A stretch of 64,000 bases of DNA from Dermacentor variabilis (lineage: Eukaryota > Arthropoda > Arachnida > Ixodida > Ixodidae), in the NCBI RefSeq assembly GCF_050947875.1, contig NC_134569.1, positions 203,354,127-203,418,126 of the forward strand, in the 5' to 3' direction. The translations under genes and the position numbers were made by a program. Under the pieces are notes generated by a model. That model saw only the letters and a program-made list of their open reading frames with translations. It did no database searches and was not told where the DNA came from. Shown piece by piece: positions 11,461-22,883 of the stretch; positions within the stretch are counted from its first letter, which is position 1; each line of letters begins with the position of its first letter.

Positions 11461-12616
11461 CTCCTCTATGCGACGGCGCATTGTTTTGAAAAAAAGAAGC
11501 CAGCACTTCAACGCATCTTCGTTCTCGTCTTGCTTTTAAAACGAAAGCATTATATGAACCATTTCGCGAAAATCCAGCGGTGCCGTGACCGAAACATGGT
11601 ATCAAAAATGGCCGACGGCGCAAAGAGTAAAAATACGTCAATAAATTCTCGGATTGACGCAAATTTCTCAGTCTTTTAGACAACTCGGCATCGTGTGTTC
11701 CCGATATGCAAAAGCTCACGCAACACTTTGTATGGCGTGCGGGTCACCGTCGTCATCGTCGTCTACCGCGCAATAACGATCGTCCAATACGAAATGGCAC
11801 CACTGCGTTCCGCGTATCCTTCTCTTGGCCGATTCGCCATGGTGGGTAGGAGTCACATACGTGACAGGAAACAACTATAACTCTCTCGATGCCAAGTCAT
11901 GAGTGTACAAAATGAGGTGTACCATCCCCATGATGTCTCAAAAGGAACGCTGTGCAAGTGGACAATGTGCACGACAACGTGCGAATGAATACCTAAGCGA
12001 AAACATTTCACTAAAGCGACTATATTCCTTTCGCATTCCTACCGGTAAGCAGTCTTAAGTGTCTGTGCCGAAATTTTTTAAAACATCGTTTGATTGAGGC
12101 ATTAACTTGCAGTAGACCTTGGCTGTCAATTTACGACTATTCTGAAGATAGTCATTCAGTAATATCTCTTCTTTATCCCCCAAAAAATGAGCCGATAGCC
12201 TTGCCGACTGATTTATCGGCTCTTTCTTTCACTGGCCGTGGAGAACAAGAGTGCACCCACTACCGGGACCACAGTGGAGTTTCAGGATTCATTTATTTCA
12301 TTGGTTTGTGCATTCATTAAATTTGTACAAACATTGTTGGGCTAGTAGCCAAAAGCTAACGGAAGCCCACAGTCAACACTCACGTAGTTGCAGCTACAAG
12401 AATCAATTACAAGCCTTCTTTTTAGCGAAACGGCCATTTTAAAACATGCAGTTACACAAAATAAACAATATAGTATGTACTACATATACATATATGTTAA
12501 CATAGATTCACGTCAGTTTTAGTGCAAATATAATTAAAGAGTATTTTACGCACTTTGCCGGGTCTGTCGGTCTGCCTGTCTGACTACCTTTTGGTGTCGG
12601 TAACCGTTTTCCCGCC
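11461..12616. other. Spacer without a recognisable gene
   Basis: No domain-bearing ORF is present. A GC-richer patch at about 11700-11850 (CGTCGTCATCGTCGTC) may be part of an unclassified repeat. Confidence 0.4.
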
Positions 12617-13030
12617 AACTTATGCCACTGGGTGGTCTAAGGTCTAATGGTTAGAGCATCGGGCTGCTGTGTTGAGGGAACCGGATCCGAAACCAGTCGC
12701 TGGGCTCCCTTCGGTCAGGGGTATGTAACATTGGGTATGTGCCGCTAATGAGTTCACCTGTTTCACCTGCACTTGTGTTACTGCGTATGTGCCATTACTG
12801 ATGCACCACTCTTCAATGAACCTCTTTCTACCCAGTTTAAATCACTGGGTATGAGAAACTATGTGTGTTCCGCACTTCAGTGCACCTCTTTGATGTCACT
12901 CTGGGTCACTGGATATGAGCTCAAGGGCACGTGACATAAGGTAGGTGCCGCTCTTCAACGAGTGTCGCTTACGTCAACTTTGGTCACCAGTTATGAGTAA
13001 GTGGGTATGTGACCGCCTCTTCGATGACAA
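12617..13030 (+). mobile_element. Composite tRNA-derived SINE with diverged tandem units
   Basis: The head contains a box A-like stretch, GTCTAATGGTTAGAGCATC, at about 12640 and a box B-like GGATCCGAAACC. The body to about 13020 repeats a diverged unit with CTGGGTATG(T/A)G and CTCTTCAATGA themes about four to five times. It shares a 19-base identity with the minus-strand copy at 5830-6230. Transcription by RNA polymerase III from the tRNA-like head is expected for such elements. Confidence 0.6.
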
Positions 13031-13189
13031 AATAGTTATTCGTCGCAGCGCGGAGTTGGGCCAACGTCATGTATATTCCTACGATGTTGTCTCAATCAAT
13101 ATTCACACATGCGCCACGCTGGGGCGTTGGGCGCCGCGCTCGACGGTTAGCCCGTTCACGTAGCCGCGCGAGAAAGGAGCCCGACGGCA

Positions 13190-13892
13190 TAAGAGAGTTT
13201 TAAAATAGGGGCCCCAAACGTTTTGGGGCCCCAAAGAAATAGCGTCGAAGCCACTGCGCATGCGCGTGAAGCAAACTGCGTTTGGGTTTTGCGTTCGGAA
13301 CGCTATTTCACCGATTTAGCGGGTGCCCAAGTAGCGGCCCCAAAAGCTTTGCGTCAGCAAACATGGCGGCATCCATCGAAGCGACGGCTCTAACCTAGCA
13401 CTAAACTGGGTTCGATTCGTGGTAACGCATGAAGTTCGCAAGCTAGGAGAAGTGACTGCGGTTATCGCTTTCTCTCAACTAGCGTGTGTTATGAAGATTG
13501 ACTCATTAGACGCCGCTGATTCCGAACTCGATTGTGGATTTTATTGCTCGTAGGCCTAACACGGCTAAGCTTGGCTGGTGAAGGCACGTATGGTTGCTTT
13601 GCTCAAAACTTAGCACAAATAATTATTTGCTGCTAACAGAATAACCTTTAAATTGTAATTAAATGAAAATACACAGAAGTTAAAATTACTATTCCTATCA
13701 TAAAATGGTATATTTTACTGAACTATTTATAATAGCTTTTCTTTGACACCGTAGTGGCGCTGACAGCGCAAGGCGCTGTCCGCAAACGTAAAACCCTATT
13801 CTAACACTTTTCACTCCTGGTGCTCCAACGCTAACAACCGCAAAGCTCTTTGGGGCCCCAAACCATTGGGGCTCCTATCCTAAAGCTCTCTA
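13190..13892. mobile_element. Non-autonomous inverted-repeat element with palindromic ends
   Basis: The left end TAAGAGAGTTTTAAAATAGG is matched inversely by the right end (TAGAGAGCTTTAGGATAGG when read on the minus strand). Next to both ends lies a GGGGCCCC block. On the left it forms a near-perfect 25-base palindrome at 13208-13232. TA at both borders fits a TA target duplication. No transposase is visible in the 0.7-kb interior, so this looks like a MITE. Confidence 0.65.
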
Positions 13893-13894
13893 TC

Positions 13895-14623
13895 AAGAGG
13901 AAGCTTTAGCTCGGGCCAAACTCCGACGTGGCCTATTCAAATACATGTAAAATGCAAAAACGTTTTTCATAGATGACCACTGGACCGATTTTAATGGAAT
14001 TTGTTGCATTTGAGAGAAAAAGTTAAAATATAGTGATTGTTGGCAGCGGAATTATCTATCTGGGGCCTCAATTTTGTTTAAAAGAATTTCAAAAATTCGG
14101 AAGTTCGAAAAAAGAAATATAAGCACTAAGTTTACAAATTAATAGCTCTGCATCAATGACAGGTATCCCGGTTCTGTAAAGGGCATCCGTTAGATTATTG
14201 AAAGGGGACAAATTCTATGTCACTTTGCATCTAGCGTGAATTTGTTACGTTTTGTACAAGGGTTCAGCAAAAGCCGTATTTCCATATTACGTATTTCCTT
14301 GAGATTCATGTGTAACATGCAAATTTTGTTCGCTTTAGATGTACTATTATATGCAATTAACATAATTGTGATAAAATTTTTATTGCTGAATTACAGAGTT
14401 GTAAACTTAATAGTTTTGTATTTCGAAAATTTTCGATTTTTGCCAATTTTTAATGAAAAATTGACAGCATAAATAAGAATTTCCATGCCAACGGTCACTA
14501 CAGTATAAGGTTTTCTTTTAAATGCAACAAACCTCGTCAAATTTGCTGCAGTGGTTGCCGAGAAAAACGAATTCTCTTTTTACATGTAGTTAGATAGCAG
14601 CACCCGAGCTAAAGCTTCCTCTT
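13895..14623. mobile_element. Second inverted-repeat element, abutting the first
   Basis: A perfect 21-base terminal inverted repeat, AAGAGGAAGCTTTAGCTCGGG, lies at 13895-13915 and inverted at 14603-14623. A further inverted match, TTTGTTGCATTT (14000-14011) against 14520-14531, shows the arms extend at least 115 bases with divergence. The interior is AT-rich with no transposase. Its left end begins two bases after the previous element ends. Confidence 0.7.
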
Positions 14624-14689
14624 AACGCTTCATACGTGGATACGCGTATCACGTGGATCTGACCTTCCCGGCGACTTAACTCGCCTAAA

Positions 14690-15028
14690 GGAGGTTGGCC
14701 TCAGGAGGATCCGCGTGGGAGCCGCCTTGGCTCTTGCCATCCGAGCCACTTGAATGTCCGATGTACAGCCTCCCCCCACTGTTCTACCTCTTCTGCATTG
14801 CCCCAACCCCAGAGGCAACGCTGCGTCACCTCCGGTGGTCCTGTCCGGGCCTACACGAGGCCCGCACCCGCCTTCTGCGCGGCCTTGGCTACCAAACTAG
14901 GTCGACCCCTTGACCCAACGCGCAGGACGCATGGGTCTTTGCACTGGCCGCTCCTGGACTTCATCCAGGAAACAGACCTGCATATATTTAATTTATGCCG
15001 TAGGGTATACTGGCGTCAATAAAAAGAA
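14690..15028 (+). pseudogene. LINE ORF2 C-terminus and 3' end (truncated)
   Basis: Plus-strand translation gives CIAPTPEATLRHLRWSCPGL followed by HEARTRLLRGLG, then after a frame change LLDFIQETDLHIF and a stop near 15022. A 'C..(H)L.W.CP' pattern closing the protein is typical of the region after RNase H in I/R1-like LINEs. AATAAA follows at about 15018. The 5' part is missing, and the 3' end runs directly into repeat alpha copy A. The exact LINE family is uncertain. Confidence 0.55.
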
Positions 15029-15035
15029 AACTTGG

Positions 15036-16417
15036 AAGAAGCTTAAGCTTCGGCTTTAAGAGTGGAACGCGATAGCGTTCAAAGATCCCTGACTACTTCT
15101 CACGCTTCCCGGCAAATGTAGCTTCTTTAACCGTAATGTTTACCAGGAAACGCTGGCGGCCAACGATACGCACGAAAGCGAGCTTTCGGCCTCTTACGTG
15201 GGCCGATCCTGGAGGTAGTGTACAGTCGTGCCAGAAATATTATATCATTCTCAAGTTTTTGTTATTCTTATTGTTTCGCACATTTACAGCCAAGCTGTAT
15301 ATGGCTAGGGTTCCATGCATTTTTGCTCTCCAAGAACAAAAACTATCATCATCAGTGGCTCGCACCCCCGTAAGCATTCATGCTCCCGTAAGCAAGCAAA
15401 CTATGCAATGCCTCATTGCACCGTAAGGCAGAGCTACAAGCAGTCAGCAAAGTGAAGCGAACAGTGCTTAATAACTTTCTAATGACGCATACAACATACA
15501 GGCGAGCATGTCGAAAACTGTCATCATCAATGGTTCATACTCCTGTGAGCAACGGCTCATAACCCCGTAAGCAAGCTTAAAATGCAATGACTCATAGTCC
15601 CGTAACGTTCACAGCTACTCACTTTGCGTGAATTAGCTGCGATGGCACTACCCTCGTTGTCGTTGTCGGTGATTTCCATGTGGATGTGTGGATACCGAAA
15701 AGGGAGCGGTTCACGTGTTCCCTGTTGCACACATATCCCTTGCGATGCCACACCGATCCGACCCAACCGACCACCCAGCGGCATACGTGCATCTATTCGA
15801 CATTGTCAAATAATTTAATTGGCGTTGCGAGTGAAATAGTGACTACCGAGCAAGACAATGAGTGAGCGTACCGTTTGTCACGATGGCCACTCGTCAAGAC
15901 AATGAGTTCGTACATTTGCTTAAAATTATGTGTCACCTCCGTGCCGTGTACTAAACAGCTTCGCTGGTCAACCACCTTCACAGAGTGGAATGTCTCATGT
16001 TTTATTTTGTATCTTTCTGTCTATCTATTCTTATTTTTATTATGTCCTCTTTACTGTCGTGAATTTCTTTTGTTTCCTTGCAGTTACACGGAACCTGTTT
16101 TAATATGTAGGTCTAAAAAGATTTAGCATGAAAGGCCTGCGCTGACGGTGTTTTGTTTCATGGCATTTGTTTGTGGGCTGCATTCTCAAAGTTCCGAGGA
16201 ATAACTTTGCCGAGAATATAAGACAAGGTATGAGCAAATTTAGTGGTTGAATGGTTAGCTATGTAACCCACATAACCTATGTCCTATAGCAAGGCGTGGC
16301 ATATACATGTACCTTTATATCTAAAGATATACGGCAAATTTTGCTCACGGACAATTGCGCTAATGCCGGCGCCGGATTTTCTGCGGTGCGGCGCCTTTAA
16401 CGCTATCGCGTTAAAAT
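15036..16417 (+). mobile_element. Repeat family alpha, copy A, with a beta insert
   Basis: The left end reads CTTAAGCTTCGGCTTTAAG and then AACGCGATAGCGTT, a palindrome. The right end is TTTAACGCTATCGCGTTAAA. Blocks such as CGTGGGCCGATCC (near 15198) and TTTGTTTGTGGGCTGC and GGTATGAGCAAATTTAGTG (near 16170-16240) recur in copy C at 52955-53390. Roughly 850 bases in the middle (about 15255-16100) are absent from copy C. They include CCCGTAAGCAAGC and AATGCAATG(A/C)CTCAT units of repeat beta. No protein is encoded. Confidence 0.6.
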
Positions 16418-16419
16418 AG

Positions 16420-18349
16420 GCAAAATAAATATAGGAAATAGGAATAGGAAAATAGTAATTTCTATAGAATAGAAATAGGAAAATAGGTGTATCGTTTCCC
16501 TGCCTCAATGCTAATCGCATTAACGTCGACATTCATCGTGAGATAGGATTCTGCCGGATTTTTCGTATGCGAGTATGTATTCAAGTGTTCAAACTAAACC
16601 ACTTTTAAGATAAAAACCTGCAAAATAAACCGACAATAGCTTTGTCACTTTAGTCTCAAGAGATATTGAATTCGAAATTCTAGTTCTTTCAAACTAAATC
16701 AGATGATTCTTTGACCATTTATGGGATCGGAAACAGGAAGGTTCAAATTTTATTTGGAGAATTGCGCTGTTTGGATTAAGTATGATGAAAAAGCTTGGCG
16801 CCAGTGAGTTTCCTTCGTGCAAAATACTGTTAATCAAAATGACAACATTCATTTCGGATGCAAAAGAAGAATGCCGAAACCTCTCTCAGCAATCATGTGG
16901 ACTTACGTACGTTATAATGAGCAAAACCCTTTTTGTAGTCGAATAAATGAGCGTAAGTAGTTTTAAGATGTATAGGTCCATGATTCACAGTACTAATTGA
17001 TATCATAACGGTAGAGCTAAAAGTAAATAATTTTAAGTACGCTAGCATAAAACATGTTCTACATTTGTTAGTACATAGGTAGTCAAAACTAATTCCGCGC
17101 TTACAGCGAAATAACGTGGTCTAGAATTTTCAAGTTACAATTTAATCACACAGCTAAGGATTTTATATTGCCTGACTGTTATACACCACCACGCTCAAAA
17201 AGAATTTGCATGCTTTTTATGTGAAGTTTTGTGTATTGAGAGCCGAATACGATGTATTTATTCCTATGTTTCTGTTTAATGTTTATTTATTACTCATAAA
17301 GTAAGTAGATATGTTCATTGAGTCGATATTTGAAAACATTAAGGCGGTATCGTCAATATTACTCGCTGATTTTGGTGGCATTCAAGCTGATGGGATGTCA
17401 TTAAAGGATAATGACAGGGTACGAGGTCAAAATCGATCCACGAGGAACACCTGTAACATTTGTTATATAGGGGGAAGAGAATGAGTCGAGACAAACATAT
17501 TGTTTCCGACCGCGGAAGTAGCTGGAAACGAGGTTCATCGGAGTTTCATCAGAATCGTACATTTGTAATTTTTAGCATTTTATAGTGAATCATTGTACTG
17601 AAAGTTTTCTCAAATCTATAGATAAGGCTACTGCAAGTTATTTTTGTGCGAGGATACGTATGTACTCTGAGATAGCTCGAACATCGCTCGTAATGTTGAT
17701 TGATTGGCTTGGAAGGAATCTTGATAAAAGGTCAAAGGCTTGTTTGCGTTTAAGCAGCGTCTCATCTGAGCCGCAGTGACCCTCTCGAATACGGTGTTTG
17801 TAACACTAAGCACGGATATCGGATGACAGCTGACAGTTTTATTGAAGTCCCCCCTTTGTATACAGAAGAAACACTACCGATCTTTAATATGCTAAGGCAT
17901 GTGCCTAGATGCATTTATTAAGGTCTTGTGTAGGTAATGGCGCAAGAACGTCAATGTATTTTTAAAGCTTTTATCGTAACGCTATCATGACCAGCGGCCT
18001 CGTTCCAAGGCATGCCTCACATATTTGTTGTTACAGTATGCTCGTCTACCTGCTTAAACCAAAATGTACTGTGCGTGACTTAATGATAGACATTACATTA
18101 ACCAGCCGGATTGTGGTCAGCAAGCTCCTTACCAATTCAAGTAAATTACGAATTAAAAATGCAGGCTCATTCAGTTTCACCCTCTTATTGGGTGAGCTGT
18201 AATTACACCTATTACACCTGAATTTATTACACTTTTGACAAACTCCCGCATTTTTTGTGCGAAGCACTTTTCTTCAAATACAGCCACTTTATTGTGGCTG
18301 TCGGGGACTTCTCTCTTGGGACGCTGATCCCGCTGATATTGCAATCTAG
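16420..18349. other. Spacer without a recognisable gene
   Basis: AT-rich sequence with only short ORFs and no domain. A short AT-rich tract with repeated AGGAAAATAG units at about 16430-16490 follows repeat alpha. Confidence 0.45.
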
Positions 18350-18490
18350 AATGTTTGGCACATACCCATCTAAATGTGTTTGTGCCGCTGGATATGTTCA
18401 CAGGGTACTTGCATTGGGTATGCGCACAGACTGGGTATGGGCAGTGTGTATGCTCATGCACTGGGTACGTGCTGCTCGATATGTGCCTCT
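18350..18490 (+). repeat. Isolated 'CTGGGTATG' tandem units
   Basis: Repeated CTGGGTATG/CTGGATATG and TATG(T/C)GC(C/A) motifs match the body of the composite SINE at 12617-13030. No tRNA-like head precedes them, so this may be a 5'-truncated copy. Confidence 0.45.
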
Positions 18491-20375
18491 GCGTTTTAGT
18501 TTTATTTAAACCTGATAGCATGCCATTAGAAACACTGCGCCTTGCTTATTATAAACAGTGATCCCATATTATCTGCATAACCATTCCCTACACACAGGTA
18601 CAATTTTCATACAACCGTTCTATACAAATCATGGATGCTTCTCATTACATGAACGTCTCTGCTGCTCAGTCTGGAACTTATTTTGGTTTTGATTTGTGTT
18701 TGTTGATTAAAGAAATGTATTTATATGTTCGGTTTCAGTATTAGAGCAACTACATGGTTGTGTGAAATTCGGGAATTCTGAATATAGTAACTCTTATTTT
18801 TCCCTTTGTTCCATTTTTGCTATCAATGCTTATTTTTATAGCTATAAGTGGATCTTTATTCATCCACGGGCATAAAGGCTCCGTGTATTTGCTGTTCCTA
18901 TGTGTGTTGCATTCAGATATCAAGCACGTTGAAAAGTTTAAAGCTCGCACATTCAATGTGAGTGTCACTGTTAAATGCATAGCAAAATTTTAATTGCTCA
19001 TTTTTTTCGCAATTCTTTCTAATTAATTTTGTGACTTGCCAAACGGTCGTATTTCTTAAATATATTTTCTGTGGTACGTAATAAAGCAAAAATTTGGCAG
19101 AGCTCAGTTAAAATTGCATCTTAAGCGCCAGAAAATAAATTATTGTTGCTGCACAACAGATGGGACTCCATCATTGTAATGCATCACAGTGATCAGCAAG
19201 GTTTCATCAACGGTTACCGAAACGCCAGATCGCTCCAAGTGCTCCAAATGAGCGTCGGTGTTTCCACCCAATTGTGCTTTTCATTGGCATTCAAACGTTT
19301 CGACCTTCATTGCGCCGACAGTTTCCGGATTGCCAAATGCTAATGGATTATTAATGCCAGTGGTTTCCTTGATATGTTTGGCGACCCAGCAATAAATTTA
19401 GCAGAGATTCGTGGGTACCATAGTGTCCACGTCATGTACACAATAAACAAATGCAGAAGCTAAAGTTGTTGAAAGCTTCCTGGACCTTGCTGGAATTTCG
19501 GTTCCAAATACACCGCTTTCATATTGTGCACATTGCTTAACGACGAAACAGGACGAGAACCTGTGACCCAGTTGTTCGCTTATGTATTCATAACCCTCCT
19601 CTCGAGTGTTCTTCTAAAGGAAAATAACTTCGTGACCGGCCATAGGTCAAAACACGCAAATTCCCCTGCGATCGCCTGCGACGTGGCTACAACAACTTAG
19701 TCTTAAGAAAAATATTAGCTCATTATTCAGACACGTGAAGTCTGCACACAGCCGCATGGAAGTATGCTGTGTCTAATGAAATTACCTAAACTTTACATAT
19801 TTTTGCACTACAGGTGGGTCGATAATTATTCAGCACCCGTGTACTTATCATTTATGTATACTCACAGAAATGCGAGATCAGGCATACGATAGCCATGCTG
19901 TGTTTGTTTTCATTATTTTTAAACAAATCGCCACAAAATCTGAAATAGCCTCTCACAAATTACAGATTTTTTGAGAAATGCTCAAAGTGCGCAGAAGACT
20001 AATCCTATAATGTAATGCTTTACGTTGCTTTCAAATCTGCTAGTTTAGAAACATCGCTTCAGTTCGTGGCTGCGTTGTGATAAATGCTTACATCTCTTGC
20101 TTTGCCCGCTCCTCTGTTGACCCGCTACATAACGGCTCTCATTGAAGATATGTTCCAGATCCGCCGTCTTGACCACCAGTGGCGCTTGAACACGCTGTCG
20201 GTGCTAAATCTAATGCACATTCACAGATAGTTAAGTCCACTTTAGGACGGCCATTGCTGTAGCGCAATCGTAGAGAATCACACGCGTATTGCAAACGTGT
20301 GCATTGACCTCGCAACGGTCGTGAGTTCTCTATTCATCCGCGTTCATTTGCCTTGCATGTATTAAAGCGAAAACC
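18491..20375. other. Spacer without a recognisable gene
   Basis: AT-rich, with short ORFs only. I see no promoter, RNA gene or repeat that I can support. Confidence 0.45.
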
Positions 20376-20499
20376 TTAAGTGGCTCGTTGCAATGGCTCA
20401 TACCTAAAAACGCGGCGTCTAGTCAATTGGTACAAAAGTATCTTCATCAGCAGTAACATACCTATGTAAGCAAGCAATGGCTCATACCCCCGTAAGCAA

Positions 20500-21440
20500 T
20501 GGATGGATGGATGCAAAAATTTAATGAAGGTCTTGAGGTACGCGACTCGGCGCGCTGCGGGCCGCTCCCACGTCGGAACGGTCAGGCCATGCCCGACCGC
20601 CGCATCGTGGGCCCTCTGGACAGCCAATAGTTGCGCCCCGGCATCGGGGCTCTTGATAGCGGAGAGCCACTTGTCCTCATTGACTTGTTCTCTGCCTCGT
20701 AACGAGGGCCAACGCCAGAGCATATGGTCTAGGCTAGCGAAGTCATTGCAGTGCCTGCACGAACTAGTGGCGTAAGTGTCTGGATAAAGCTTGTGGAATA
20801 AAGCCGGGCTGGGATACGAGCCTGTTTGCAGTAATCTGAGGGTTTATGCCTGCGCTCTAACTTCTTGTGAGGAAGGGAAAAGTTTCTCCTGCCGAGATAA
20901 AAGTGCTGCGTAATTTCATTGTGTGTGGTCGGTTGCTCTCTGTTCTCCACCACTGTGGGCCGGCGGTGGAGTTCTCCGTGGTCGCGGAGAGCGAGACCTC
21001 GCGCATTGGAGTGGCCCAGCTCATTGAGGTTTATTGGGCCTCCCGTGATAAATCCCTTGTGAGCGGGGAACCACGTGAGAGTGTGGGAGGCGATGCTTTT
21101 GCCATCGAGGATGCAACAGGCTTCCTTACACACGGTGCCAATGCTGAAGGCGCGGATGGCTGCCCTGGAGTCGCTGAAAATATTGGCATGTTTGTCGTCC
21201 AGGAGGGCCAAGGCAATGGGCCACTTGCTCAGCCGCACGCGACGACATCCTTAGTACCGAAGCGGCGTTAACGGTCGAACCCCTGTGTTTGATTGACACT
21301 ACCGTGAAATTGTTGCTGCTGCCATACTGGGCCGCGTCAACGAAGCAGCAGTCGCCAGGTAGTTCTGTCGCGCGGCGTAGGAGCGCCACCGCCCTGGCCT
21401 TCCTTCTTTCTACGTTGCGCTGGGGACGCATATTCCCCGG
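20500..21440 (-). mobile_element. 5'-truncated RNase H LINE with 13-bp target duplication
   Basis: The element is flanked by exact 13-base direct repeats, CCCCCGTAAGCAA, at 20487-20499 and 21441-21453. Its 3' end (low coordinate) is a short tetranucleotide tail, GGATGGATGGATG on plus. The 5' end at 21440 cuts into the RNase H domain. It is a clean target-primed insertion of a LINE family different from copies 1 and 2. A second 3' scrap of the family is at 11380-11460. Confidence 0.85.
20510..21420 (-). pseudogene. LINE RNase H domain and C-terminal tail
   Basis: Minus-strand reading gives YRGSTVNAASV-like and AEQVA segments, then ALALLDDKHANIFSDSRAAI with the conserved Asp, HTLTWFPAHKG with the conserved His, and NELGHSNARGLA. 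A C-terminal 'CRHCNDFASLDHMLW' zinc-like motif follows about 20760-20715. Frame changes near 21230 and 20735 break it. RT and endonuclease domains are absent through 5' truncation. Confidence 0.75.
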
Positions 21441-21676
21441 CCCCCGTAAGCAAAACAAAATGCAATGGCTCATACCCTCTTCGGGCAGACGCTACAGAGA
21501 GAGAGAGAGAGAGAGAAAGCAAGGACAGGAAAGGCAGCGAGGTCAATTAGAAGAGCATCCGGTTTGCTACCCTGCACTGGGGGTGGGGGAAAGGGGAATA
21601 TAAAGAGGAAAAAGGGAGAAAGTGAGCCCTGAATGTGTGTGGGCGGGGCACTATGCACAGGGACACTATAAGCGGA

Positions 21677-22882
21677 CTCTTAAAGGGAACCTGAAGAGTC
21701 CGTCGAATTCAATAAGACGCTCATATACGGATGCGGGAACCTTATAAACCATATAGGTAAAATTTGGGGGTTTTTTTTATTAGGAGCGACGTAATCGCCG
21801 GTTAAAATTGCGCTGTAGGTCTGCCCCCCGTCGAATGCCGCGCGCTGCTGCTGACGCTGACGAGGCGAGCGGAGACCGGAAACCTCGGTGTTGTGACGTC
21901 AACTCTACTGTTTTGTTCCTTCGCCGCCTGCGCGACCGTGCCTGACCGTGCTTGTTTCTGCGTGCGTGCCATCTTAATCTGCTTCGATCCACCCTGCATT
22001 CCTTTGTTGGTGCGTCTGCGTGTATGTAGAGTGGTAGTCAACGTGCGCAGCATCACCTGAAGTGGTGGGCCGATCATGCCGGCTTTCTGTGCAGCCTACG
22101 GTTGCACGAGCACCAGCGGCCGCGGCGATGTTGTCTTCCATTGCTTCCCACAAGACAAGAAACTTTTAACGAAGTCGCACAGATGAAGGTCACTACACGT
22201 ACTGCATGAACCGGGAAGCTTTTCACGCGTTTAAACCGTCTGTGTAGATTGCCGACAGCTTTGGACAGCGCACAAATGCCGACGATCGCATCCCCGCTTA
22301 TGTTCCACGAGGAGGCATGCAGGAACACAACACTACAGTTGTTTGACCGGAAACGAGCTCACTAGATCGGCGAAAGATCGGCGAGATCACTAGATCGCTT
22401 TGCAAAAAACATACTCACCAAAGAGCATTTCCAACACGAGGAGATCCCAAGACTTCGCTTTCGTTCGCGTCGAAAGCACTGCTCGCACCAGCATCGTTTG
22501 CTTCTTCGAGAGGCCGGCTCTTCGCAATCGGCTCGTACATGTAGGGAGTAACGCCGAACTCCTCAGAAAAACGCAGTCTCTCTAAATTTTCCATTACCTC
22601 TTAATTTTCCATTACAGCACCAAACTACCTGGCACCGCGCTTCATGTGTAGCGGCAGCGGTTGGTGACTAGAGTTGACGTCACGAGGCGCCCGACCAATC
22701 ACAGGCGGAAACGAGACGCGCGAGCTGGGCGTGTCCGCTGCTGCACTTTTCGTCGAAATAAAATATATTTGCGCTTTCCTTCGCTCAATTTCGATACGAT
22801 ATTCGAATTCGGAGGGTTGAAAACCATTATGTACACATGTACACTCATTTTTTCTGGAAAACCTTTCAGCTTCCCTTTAAGC
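21677..22882 (+). mobile_element. THAP-containing P-like element nested in LINE copy 2
   Basis: The ends match inversely: TTAAAGGGAACCTGAA at 21680 and TTAAAGGGAAGCTGAA read on the minus strand at about 22881-22866. The interior carries a THAP-type zinc-finger start at 22076. P-element transposases begin with a THAP domain, so a decayed P-like transposon is the likely source. No 8-base target duplication is clear (GCGGACTC against GCTGGTGC). The insertion separates the end of LINE ORF2 from its 3' UTR. Confidence 0.6.
22076..22186 (+). pseudogene. THAP domain N-terminus, truncated
   Basis: The 36-codon ORF starts [20 protein letters not shown] and continues FHCFPQDKK before a stop at 22184. 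The M-P-x2-C-A-x3-C start and the F-H-x-F-P motif are the hallmark of THAP zinc fingers. The distal C-x2-H half of the zinc site is not found downstream. Later frames contain no clear transposase catalytic core. It is a fragment with no expected DNA-binding function. Confidence 0.7.
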
Positions 22883-22883
22883 T

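Larger units (their letters stand above)
20376..21496. repeat. Repeat beta, left part, split by a LINE fragment
   Basis: The sequence GCAATGGCTCATACCCCCGT and AAGCAA at 20475-20499 resumes at 21441 after a 941-base insertion. It continues with ATGCAATGGCTCATACC up to the LINE copy 2 border at 21496. Related units lie at 15365-15425 and 15535-15605. The continuation beyond the LINE is at 27975. Confidence 0.7.

Noticed and set aside
11249..11719. 156-codon minus ORF
   Set aside because: It reads through a plus-strand LINE 3' scrap and a CATC tail, with no domain.
12617..12720. Functional tRNA gene
   Set aside because: A tRNA-like promoter is present, but arms do not pair cleanly and the same head recurs with a repeat body, so a SINE is more likely.
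21780..22080. Coding region of the P-like element on the minus strand (91- and 70-codon ORFs)
   Set aside because: Low-complexity Arg/Thr/Ser translations and opposite orientation to the THAP start.
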